Of a stretch of 15,380 nucleotides of DNA, positions 7,695 through 15,380 are shown piece after piece. The translations under genes and the position numbers were made by a program. The notes below the pieces were generated by a model. That model saw only the letters and a list, made by a program, of their open reading frames with translations. It made no database searches and was not told the origin of the DNA. The DNA is from Actinidia chinensis (Eukaryota; Streptophyta; Magnoliopsida; Ericales; Actinidiaceae). Numbering within the stretch: the stretch's first letter is position 1; every line of letters begins with the position of its first letter. The stretch lies in contig VIGQ01001761.1 in NCBI GenBank assembly GCA_009663005.1, positions 20,001-35,380 on the forward strand, given 5' to 3'.

Positions 7695-8131
7695 CGATAG
7701 TCAATAGCATTTGTCCTCGCAAAACAAAACAAATGCAAAACAGTCACTGCTCATTACTCAAAAATTTCAATCAGCATACATTGAAAAAGTATTAACTAAT
7801 AATACCTAATTAACTTGAGTTTGAAACCAAACCCGATAATCAATAGCAATAATCCTCGCAAAACAAAACGAATAGAAAACAGTCACTAGTTATTACTCAA
7901 AAGTTCAAATCAGAAAAATTTGAAATAGAAAACTACAAAATATGCATGATCTAGACTACCTAATTAACTTGACCTTCTTCTTCCAATCCTTTTTCGGGAA
8001 AATTGAAACCGGAAAACTTTTTAAGTTCAAGTTGTAATACGCAAAGTCAAATATAAACAATTAAAAACAATCTATTACTATTCTCAAATAGTTAAAGGCT
8101 TGGAGAATGTTTTTAGAGAGTTTGGGCTAGA
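7672..8131. repeat. Satellite unit, clean first half and disrupted second half (460 bp)
   Basis: X and the start of Y match consensus closely up to about 7925. After that, single-base indels become dense and an insertion of about 21 bases sits at about 7977-7997 (cttcttccaatccttttt and a few more bases). X has catttgtcc, aaaaagtatt and gaaaccaaaccc, a variant set shared with the units at 12845 and 13640. Confidence 0.85.
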
Positions 8132-8574
8132 CATCACAATTAGCAAGGGACATCCCAATCAAATCCGTGATAGTCCAATGCATTAGTACTCGCAAATAAA
8201 ACCCCCCCAATGAAACAGTCATGCTCATTATCAAAAATCCATCAGCATACATTGAAAAAGCTTAATATAATACCTAATAAACTTGAGTTTGAAATCAAAC
8301 ACGATAATCAAATAACTTTAATCCTGCAAACAAACGATAGAAAAATAGTCACTAGTTATACTCAAAAGTTCTAATCAGAAATTGAAAAGACAAACTAAAC
8401 ATATGCAATGGTCTATAATATCTAATAACTTGATCTCTGAAATTGAACCCGTGGAAACTTCAAGTTCAAGTTAACTTACGACCCAAGACAAATATACAAA
8501 ATTTAAAATATCGTACATACCTAAATATTTTAAAGGCTTGGCAATATTTTTTGGAACAAGTCCTGGTCCCTGGG
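8132..8574. repeat. Satellite unit with dense indels (443 bp)
   Basis: Three-module unit with Z subtype 2 marker (catcacaattagcaagg). Single-base losses are frequent. A run of seven C at 8202-8208 replaces the usual caaaacaaat. Confidence 0.82.
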
Positions 8575-8890
8575 CATCGCTATATAGCGGGGTACGTCCA
8601 ATCAAGTCGATAGTCAATAGCTATAATACTCGCAAAAACAAAAGAATAGAAAATAGTAATAGTTATTACATCAAAAGTTTAATCAGAAAAAATGGAAATA
8701 GACAAACTACAACATAGGGATATCTAATAATTACACTAATTAACTTGAGCTTGAAATTGAACCCGGAAAACGTCAAGTTCAAGTAATTACGGCCCAAGAC
8801 AAATATAAAAAACTAAAAACAAAATTTTCGTTACGTACACTAAATATTTAAAGGCTTGGAGATATGTTTTTGAGAAGTCTTGGGCCTAGA
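8575..8890. repeat. Short unit lacking X, first of three (316 bp)
   Basis: The sequence passes from gatagtcaatag (the X start) straight into ctataatactcg (a Y start), so X is missing as an exact module. The marker is the ctgggcatcgc form shared by all three X-less units. It contains many small indels. Confidence 0.85.
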
Positions 8891-9342
8891 CATTACTATT
8901 AGCACGGTACGTCCAATCAAATCCGATAGTCAATAGCATTAGTCCTCGCAAAACAAAACAAATGCAAAACAATCACTGCTCATTACTCAAAAATTCCAAT
9001 CAGCATACATTGAAAAAGCATTAACTAATAATACCTAATTAACTTGAGTTTGAAATCAAACCCGATAATCAATAGCTATAATCCTCGCAAAACAAAACGA
9101 ATAGAAAATAGTCACTAGTTATTACTCAAAAGTTCTAATCAGAAAAATTTGAAATAAACAAACTACAACATATGGCATTGTCTAATAATATCTAATTAAC
9201 TTGATCTTGAAATTGAACCCGGGAAACTTCAAGTTCAAGTTAATTACGACCCAAGACAAATATACAAAATTTAAAACAATCGTTACATACCTAAATATTT
9301 AAAGGCTTGGCGATATGTTTTTGACAAGTCCTGGTCCCTGGG
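8891..9342. repeat. Satellite unit, three-module, Z subtype 2 marker (452 bp)
   Basis: Clean copy with cattactattagcacgg at its start. Its Y starts gataatcaatagctataatcc, the same ctataat allele found at the join of the X-less units, so it is a good model for the Y parent of those joins. Confidence 0.9.
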
Positions 9343-9660
9343 CATCGCTATTAGCGGGGTACGTCCAATCAAGTTCGATAGTCAATAGCTATAATCCTCG
9401 CAAAACAAAACGAATAGAAAATAGTTACTAGTTTACTCAAAAGTTCTAATCAGAAAAATGAAATAGGCCAACTACAACATATGGCATATCTAATAATACA
9501 TAATAACTGAGATTAAAATTGAACCTGGAAAAAAACTTCAGTTCAAGTTAATGACGGCCCAAGACAAATATAAAACAATAGGTATAAAAAACCAATCGTT
9601 ATCGTACCTTAAATATTTAAAGGCTTGGAGATATGTTTTTGAGAAGTCTGGGGCCATAGA
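9343..9660. repeat. Short unit lacking X, second of three (318 bp)
   Basis: Same join as at 8575: gatagtcaatag followed by ctataatcctcg near 9377-9400. With the preceding unit it forms a 768-bp pair (8575-9342 and 9343 onward show the same short-then-long order). Confidence 0.87.
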
Positions 9661-10116
9661 CATCACTAGTAGGCCGGACGTACGTCCAATCAAATCCGAT
9701 AGTCAACAGAAGCCTCGCCAAAACAAAACAAATGCAAAAACAATCACGGCTCATTACTCAAAAATTTTCAATCAGCACCAATTGAAAAAAGCATTAACTA
9801 ATAATACCTACTTGACTTTGATCGAAATCAAACCCCATAATAATAGCAATAATCCTCGCAAAACAAAACGATAAAAACAGCACTACTTTTACTAAAAGTT
9901 CAAATCTAGAAAATTTGACGAAATAGACAAAACTACACATATGGCATTGTCTAATAATACCTAATTAACTTGACCTGAATGAATTTGAACCCGGAAGGAA
10001 AACTTCAAGTTCAAGTAATTACGGGCCCAGACAAAATATAAAAAAAATTAAAAACAATCTTACGTACCTAAAATTTAAAGCTTGGAGATATGTTTGAGAA
10101 GTCTTGGGCCCTAGAA
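9661..10116. repeat. Satellite unit with dense indels, Z subtype 2 marker (456 bp)
   Basis: X has the gtcaacaga variant, and its end reads gactttgatcgaaatc, linking it to units at 10117 and 14409. A 107-codon frame (9551-9874) runs through it but is translated satellite sequence with no start context or domain. Confidence 0.85.
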
Positions 10117-10572
10117 CATCACTAGTAGCACGGTACGTCCAATCAAAATCAGATAGTCAACAGAGTCTCGCACAAAACAAAAACAAATTGCAAACACCAC
10201 TGCCATACTCAAATTTGCAATCAGGCACACCATGTGAAAAAGCATTAACTAATAATACCTAATTGACTTTTGATCGAAATCAAACCCGATAATAATAGCA
10301 ATAATCCTCGCAAAACAAAACGAATAGAAAACAGTCACTAGTTATTACTTAAAAGTTCAAATCAGAAAATTTTGAAATAGACAAACTACAACATATGGCA
10401 TTGTCTAATAATACCTAATTAACTTGACCTTGAAATTGAACCCGGAAAACTTCAAGTTCAAGTTAATTACGGCCCAAAGACAAATATAAAAAATTAAAAA
10501 CCAATCGTTTTAGTTTACGCAAAATATTTAAAGCTTGGAGATATGTTTTTTGAGAAGTCTTGGCCTTAGGGA
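10117..10572. repeat. Satellite unit, Z subtype 2 marker (456 bp)
   Basis: X carries gtcaacagagtc (10156) and gacttttgatcgaaatc (10264). The matching unit at 14409 carries the same two variants about 4,290 bases later. The Y half is clean (10280-10470). Confidence 0.87.
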
Positions 10573-11056
10573 CATCACTATTAGCAAGGTACGTCCAATC
10601 AAATCCGATAGTCAATCAGCATTTAGTCCTCGCCAAAACAAAAAAATGCAAAACAGTCACTACTCATAATCAAAAATTCCAATCGCATACATTGAAAAAG
10701 CATTAACTAACAATACCTAAGTAACTGAGTTTGAAATCTCAAACACGATGGGAATCATAGCAATATCTCGGCAAAACAAAACGAATAGAAAAGTCATAGT
10801 TATTACTCAAAAATTCTAATAAGAAAAATTTTGAAATAAACAAACTACAACAATGGCATTGTCGAATAAAAAAATATCTAAATTAACCTGATCTTGAAAT
10901 TGAACCCGGGAAGGAAACTTCAAGTTCAAGGTTAAAATTACGACCCAAAGACAAAAATACAAAATTTAAAACAATCGTTACATACCTAAATATTAAAGGG
11001 GGGGGGGGGGGGGGGGGGGACTTGGCGAAATTTTGACAAGTCCTGGTCCCTGCGGG
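10573..11056. repeat. Satellite unit with 22-G tract (484 bp)
   Basis: Three-module unit with rare variants aactaacaatacc (about 10705-10717) and aaacacgat (10741), both shared with the unit at 14842. It is longer than usual because of a G run at 10998-11019 and many small insertions. Confidence 0.85.
10998..11019. repeat. Run of 22 consecutive G
   Basis: It interrupts tatttaaaggcttggcg in Z, where all other copies have only two G. It is the sole long G tract in an A/T-rich window. A sequencing or consensus artefact is the most likely cause. A real G-tract could form a quadruplex, but nothing else supports one. Confidence 0.9.
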
Positions 11057-11492
11057 CAATCGCTCTTAGCGGGGTACGTCAATAAAGTTCGATAGTCAAT
11101 AGGCTTTGTCCTCGCAAAACAAAACAAAAGCAAACAGCCACTGCTCATTACTCAAAAATTTCAATCAGTTACATTGAAAAAGTATTAACAAATAATACCT
11201 AATTGACTTTAGATCGAAATCAAACCCGATAATAATAGCAATAATCCTCGCAAAACAAAACGAATAGAAAATAGTCACTAGTTATTACTCAAAAATTCTA
11301 ATCAGAAAAATTTGAATAGACAAACAAACATATGGCTTGTATAATAAATCTAATTAACGATCTTGAAATTGAACCCGGGAAACTGCAGCTTCAGTTATAC
11401 GACCAAGGACAAATATACAAAATTTAAAACAATCGTTACATACCTAAATATTTAAAGCTTGGCGATATGTTTTCGACAAGTATGGTCCTAGG
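11057..11492. repeat. Satellite unit, three-module, domain II (436 bp)
   Basis: The marker reads caatcgctcttagcggg. X has aaaaagtattaacaaataatacc and gatcgaaatc, both shared with the next unit, indicating a local duplication. Indels cluster at about 11320-11400. Confidence 0.85.
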
Positions 11493-11936
11493 ATCGCATT
11501 AGCGGGTACGTCCAATCAAGTTGTAGGCAATAGCATTTGTCTCGCAAAACAAAACAAAGCAAAACAGTCACGCCTCATTACTAAAAAAATTTCAATCAGC
11601 ATACATTGAAAAGTATAACAAATAATACCTAATGTGAATTAGTCGAAATCAACCCGATAATAATAGAAATAAAATTCTCGCAAAACAAAACGAATAGAAA
11701 CATTCACTAGAGTTATCACTCAAAAGTACAAATCAGAAAATTTTGAAAATTGAAATAGACAGAACATACAACATAGGCATTGTCTTAATAATACCTAATT
11801 AACTTGACCTGGAAATTGACCGGGAAACTTCAAGTTCAAGTTAATACAGGCCCAAGACAAATATAAAAAATTAAAAACATAGTTAAGTACTCAATATTTG
11901 AAGATTGGAGATATGTTTGAGAAGTCTGGGCCTAGA
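11493..11936. repeat. Satellite unit, three-module, domain II (444 bp)
   Basis: Sister of the preceding unit (aacaaataatacc and catttgtc variants). The marker has lost two bases (atcgcattag). Confidence 0.85.
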
Positions 11937-12390
11937 CATCACTATTAGCACGGTACGTCCAATCCAAATACGAAGTAAATAGCATTAGTCCTCGCAAAAC
12001 AAAACAAATGTAAACAATCACTGCTCATTACTCAAAATTTCGAATCAGCCACACATTGAAAAAGTCATTTTAAAATAATAAACCTAATTGACTTTAGACG
12101 AAAGCAACCCGATAATAATAGCAATAATCTCGCAAAACAAAACGAATAGAAAACAGTCATAGTTATTACTCAAAAATTCTAATAGAAAAATTTGAAATAG
12201 ACAACCAGACAGAATATTGGCTTGTCTAATAATACTATAACTTGAGTTGAAATGGAACCCGGAAAACTTCAAGTTCAATTAATTACGGACCAAGACAAAT
12301 CTAAAAAAATTAAAAAAACCAATCGTACGTTACCTAACTATTTAACGGCTTGGAGATTCATTGTTTTTGACGAAAGTCTTTGGGCCTAGA
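11937..12390. repeat. Satellite unit, Z subtype 2 marker (454 bp)
   Basis: Three-module unit with the marker catcactattagcacgg. X ends in the gactttagacgaaagc form, related to the gatcgaaatc group. A minus-strand 64-codon frame here (12084-12278) is satellite sequence. Confidence 0.85.
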
Positions 12391-12844
12391 CATCACTATT
12401 CGCACGGTACGTCCAATCAAATCCGATAGGTCAATAGATCCTCGCAACAAACAAAACAATACAAAACATAACTGTCATATCAAAATTTCAATCAGCACAC
12501 CTTGAAAAGCATTAACTAATAATAACTAATTGACTTTAGATCGAAATCAAACCGATAATAATAGCAATAATCCTACGCAAAACCAAAACGAATATAGAAA
12601 ACAGTCACAGAGCACTAGTTATACTGTTCAAAAGTTCAAATCAGAAAAATTTGAAATAGACAAACTACAACATATGGCATTGTCTAATAATACCTAATTA
12701 ACTTGATCTTGAAATTGAACCCGGGAAACTTCAAGTTCAAGTTAATTACGACCCAAGACAAATACACAAAATTTAAAACAATCGTTACGTACCACAATAT
12801 TTAAAGGCATGGCGATATGTTTTTGACAAGTCCTGGGCCCTAGG
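12391..12844. repeat. Satellite unit, Z subtype 2 marker (454 bp)
   Basis: Noisy in X (12400-12620), clean in Y and Z (12640-12840). Y/Z uses the gatcttgaaattgaacccggg form, and Z ends with the subtype 1 core. Confidence 0.86.
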
Positions 12845-13639
12845 CATCGCTATTAGCGGGGTACGTCCAATCAAGTTCGATAGTCAATAGCATTTGTCCT
12901 CGCAAAACAAAGCAAATGCAAAACATGCACTGCTCATTACTCAAATTAATCAGCGACATGAAAAAGTATTAACTAATAATACCTAATTAACTTTAGTTGA
13001 AACCAAACCCAGATAATAATCAATAGCCAATAATCTCGCCAAAACAAAAACGATAGAAAACAGTACACTAGTTATTACTCAAAAATTCTAAAGCAGAAAA
13101 ATTAAACTAAAATAGACCAACTACAACATATGGACATTGTCTAATAATACCTAATTAACTTGCTTGAAATTAAACCGGGAACTTCAAGTTCAAGTAATTA
13201 AGGCCCCCAAAACAAATACAAAACAATCAATGACCTCATTACTCAAAGATTCCAATCAGCATACATTGAAAAAGCATTAACTAATATACTAATTGACTTT
13301 CGATTGAAATCAAACCCGATAATACTAGCAATAATCCTCGCAAAACAAAACGAATTAGAAAACAGTCGTCACTAGTTATTACTCCAAAGTACAAAAAATC
13401 AGGAAAATTTTGAAATAGACAAACTTACAACAGATGGCATTGCTAATAAACCTAATTAACTTGATCTTTGAAAATGCACCCGGGAGGAAACGGAAAACTT
13501 CACGTTCAAGTTAATTACGAACCAGAGACAAAATATTTTGGTTTAACAAAAATTTAAAACAATCGTTACGTACCACAATATTAAGCAATAACACACCACA
13601 CATGGCGATTATATGTTTGAACAAGTCCTGCGCCCTAGG
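12845..13639. repeat. Two units fused by a deletion (795 bp)
   Basis: The first unit is complete up to acaaatacaaaacaatc of Z (about 13214-13228). The sequence then continues as the middle of an X module (ctcattactcaaagattcc), so the marker-bearing part of one Z and the start of the next X are missing, about 140 bp. Both parents contain aaacaatc, which could have served as the join. The second half contains extra stretches such as ttttggttt (about 13536-13544) and caataacacaccacac (about 13586-13601). Confidence 0.82.
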
Positions 13640-14101
13640 CATCGCTATTAGCGGGGTACGTCCAAGCAAGTGACGATATCATAGCATTTGTTCGCGCCAA
13701 AACAAAGCAAAATGACGCAAAAAAACTGCACAACTGCGCTCATTACTCAAAAATTTCAATCAGCATACATTGAAAAAGTATTAACTAATAATACCTAATT
13801 AACTTTAGTTTGAAACCAAACCCGATAATCAATAGCAATAATCCTCGCAAAACAAAACGAATAGAAAACAGTCACTAGTTATTACTCAAAAATTCTAAGA
13901 AGAAAAATTTGAAATAGACAAACTACAACATATGGCATTGTCTAATAATACCTAATTAACTTGATCTTGAAATTGAACCCGGGAGGGAATTCACGTTCAA
14001 GTTAATTATAACCCAAGACAATATAACCAATTTTAAAACATCGTACTACCTAAATATTTAAATGCTTTGGCGATATGTTTTTGACAGTCCTGGTCCCTGG
14101 G
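13640..14101. repeat. Satellite unit, three-module, domain II (462 bp)
   Basis: Noisy up to about 13740, then very clean (13745-13985). It shares catttgt, aaagcaaa, aaaaagtatt and gaaaccaaaccc with the unit at 12845. Confidence 0.87.
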
Positions 14102-14408
14102 CATCGCTATTAGCGGGGTACGTCCAATCAAGTTCGATAGTCAATAGCTATAATCCTCCGCAAAACAAACGAACAGAAAATAGTTACTAGTTATACTCAA
14201 AAGTTCTAATATCAGAAAAATTTGAAATATACAACTACAACATATGCAATTATGTATAATCCTCATTACTGAGCTGGAAATTGAACCTGGAAACCTTCAA
14301 GTTCAAGTTAATTACGGCCCAAGAAAAATATAAAAAATTAAAAACAATCGTTACGTACCTAAATATTTAAAGGCTTGGAGATATGTTTTGAGAAGTCTTG
14401 GGCCTAGA
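14102..14408. repeat. Short unit lacking X, third of three (307 bp)
   Basis: The join gatagtcaatag to ctataatcctc (about 14135-14157) and the ctgggcatcgc marker match the unit at 9343. The following unit is again Z subtype 2, as after the other two short units. Confidence 0.87.
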
Positions 14409-14841
14409 CATCACTATTAGCACGGTACGTCCAATCAAATCCGATAGTCAACAGAGTCCTCGCAAAACAAAACAAATGCAAAACAATCACTGCTCATTAC
14501 TCAAAATTTTCAATCATCACACATTGAAAAAGCATTAACTAATAATACCTAATTGACTTTTGATCGAAATCAAACCCGATAATAATAGCAATAATCCTCG
14601 CAAAACAGAAACGATAGAAACAGTCACCAGTTATTACTTAAAGTTAATAGAAAATTTTGAAATGACAAATGGCATTGTCTAATAATACCTAATTAAACTT
14701 GACTTGAAATTGACCCCGTACAAACACCATTCAGTTCAAGTTAATTACGGCCCAAGTCAAATATAAAAAGTTAAAAACAATCGTTACGTACCTCAATATT
14801 TAAAGCTTGGAGATATGTTTTTGAGAAGTCTTGGGCCTAGA
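14409..14841. repeat. Satellite unit, Z subtype 2 marker (433 bp)
   Basis: X has gtcaacagagtcc (14447) and gacttttgatcgaaatc (about 14554), matching the unit at 10117. Y is shortened by losses at about 14640-14675. Confidence 0.87.
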
Positions 14842-15299
14842 CATCACTATTAGCACGGTACGTCCAATCAAATCCGATAGTCAATAGCATTAGTCCTCGC
14901 AAAATAAAACAAATGCAAAACAGTCACTACTCATTACTCAAAAATTCCAATCAGCATACATTGAAAAAGCATTAACTAACAATACCTAATTAACTTGAGT
15001 TTGAAATCAAACACGATAATCAATAGCAATAATCCTCGCAAAACAAAACGAATAGAAAATAGTCACTAGTTATGACCAAAAATTTCTTAATCAGAACAAT
15101 TGGAAATAGAAGAGACAAATACAACATATGGCATTGTCTAATAATAATCTAATTACTTATTTGAAATGACACGGGAAACTTCAAGTTCAAGTTAATTACG
15201 ACCCCCGACAAATATACAAAAGTTAAAAAACAATCGTTACATACCCTAAATATTTTTAAAAGGCTTGGCGATATGTTTTCGACAAGTCCTGTCCCTAGG
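14842..15299. repeat. Satellite unit, Z subtype 2 marker (458 bp)
   Basis: X has aactaacaatacc (about 14974-14986) and aaacacgat (15009), matching the unit at 10573. Indels increase after about 15070. Confidence 0.87.
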
Positions 15300-15380
15300 C
15301 ATCGCTTATAGCGGGTAACGTCCAATCAACGTTCGATAGTCAATAGGCATTTGTCCTCACTGCAATACCAAAACAATGCA
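15300..15380. repeat. Incomplete satellite unit at the window end
   Basis: The marker catcgcttatagcggg is followed by the start of an X module with the catttgtcc variant. The window ends inside it, so the array is not terminated here. Confidence 0.85.

Larger units (their letters stand above)
1625..15380. repeat. Head-to-tail satellite DNA array, about 315-bp and 455-bp units
   Basis: A marker phrase, catcgctattag or a close variant, recurs 33 times, always on the + strand. It sits between a gatatgttttt-type stretch upstream and a gtacgtccaatcaagt-type stretch downstream. Spacing is about 312-321 bp at the left edge and about 443-464 bp through most of the rest, with exceptions of 290, 353, 484, 433, 795 and three of 307-318. 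Each standard unit is X-Y-Z: X starts cgatagtcaatagcatta, Y starts cgataatcaatagcaataa, and Z starts at the acccgg after Y and runs to the next X. All copies face the same way, and I saw no inverted unit and no inserted gene. Whether the array is centromeric, pericentromeric or elsewhere cannot be told from sequence. It is open at 15380, so the true array is longer. Confidence 0.95.

Noticed and set aside
7618..7700. Possible RNA polymerase III A and B boxes (ttggcgatatg and agttcgatag)
   Set aside because: The A-box match fails at a required base and the B-box match covers only its first half. Many units have agtccgatag in place of agttcgatag. No tRNA fold or SINE tail is present.
9551..9874. 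Longest frame in the window, 107 codons on + strand
   Set aside because: It runs through Z and X of a noisy satellite unit. It depends on local indels and has no recognisable domain.
15244..15250. Single ccctaaa, the plant telomere unit
   Set aside because: It is one copy created by an extra C in the ordinary acctaaatattt of Z. There are no tandem telomere repeats.
1625..15380. CRISPR array or bacterial repeat region
   Set aside because: Units are 315-455 bp of continuous repeat without unique spacers, and no cas-like or bacterial coding sequence is present.
1625..15380. Ribosomal DNA intergenic spacer or 5S array
   Set aside because: No rRNA coding segment, 5S internal control region or pyrimidine-rich promoter could be recognised in any unit.

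Overview
This window contains no gene that I can support. It is A+T-rich, gene-free, eukaryote-type repetitive DNA. About 1.6 kb of A/T-rich flanking sequence (1-1624) runs into a head-to-tail satellite array that fills the rest of the window and continues past its right end (about 1625-15380). A plant nuclear genome is the most likely source, judged from module sizes near 150 bp with unit lengths of about 315 and 455 bp, the A/T-rich flank and hairpin-rich transposon-like debris. No taxon-specific marker is present, so this is an inference. Only short open frames with no recognisable domain exist, and those inside the array are frames of the satellite itself.

Left flank. 1-492 is a decayed tandem repeat of about 203 bp, extremely A/T-rich, with a small hairpin (arms attagta/tactaat) kept in both copies. 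614-802 is a cluster of direct and inverted copies of a motif built on aaaacgctatt, ending in a perfect 11-bp palindrome with a 3-nt loop. It looks like the end or core of a non-autonomous DNA transposon, but no complete element can be closed. 803-1624 holds nothing recognisable except a perfect 9-bp hairpin at 1487-1506, shortly before the array begins.

Array. I used the phrase catcgctattag and its variants as a phase marker and found 33 copies, all on the + strand. Spacings are 318, 321, 312, 312, 290, 353, 473, 454, 464, 451, 453, 447, 449, 457, 458, 460, 443, 316, 452, 318, 456, 456, 484, 436, 444, 454, 454, 795, 462, 307, 433 and 458. The array is built from three modules of about 140-157 bp, which I call X, Y and Z. 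X and Y are clearly related to each other and Z is not obviously related to them. The left-edge units (1660-2922) are two-module units of about 315 bp (one X/Y-type module plus Z). After a rearranged transition (2923-3565) the standard unit is the three-module X-Y-Z unit of about 455 bp. Three units in the right half (8575, 9343, 14102) have returned to about 315 bp by losing X at the same join.

Finer structure. A 19-bp imperfect inverted repeat spans the Y/Z seam of most units, and in one edge unit it is a perfect 15-bp stem with changes on both arms. Z occurs in two subtypes whose differences fall partly at CpG sites. X changes type near 6.9 kb, dividing the three-module array into two domains. 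Shared rare variants link 10117-11057 with 14409-15300 at an offset of about 4.25-4.29 kb, suggesting a higher-order repeat. Dense single-base indels in some blocks but not in neighbouring ones, and a run of 22 G at 10998-11019, suggest that parts of the sequence are poorly polished or misassembled, so fine divergence estimates should be treated with caution.
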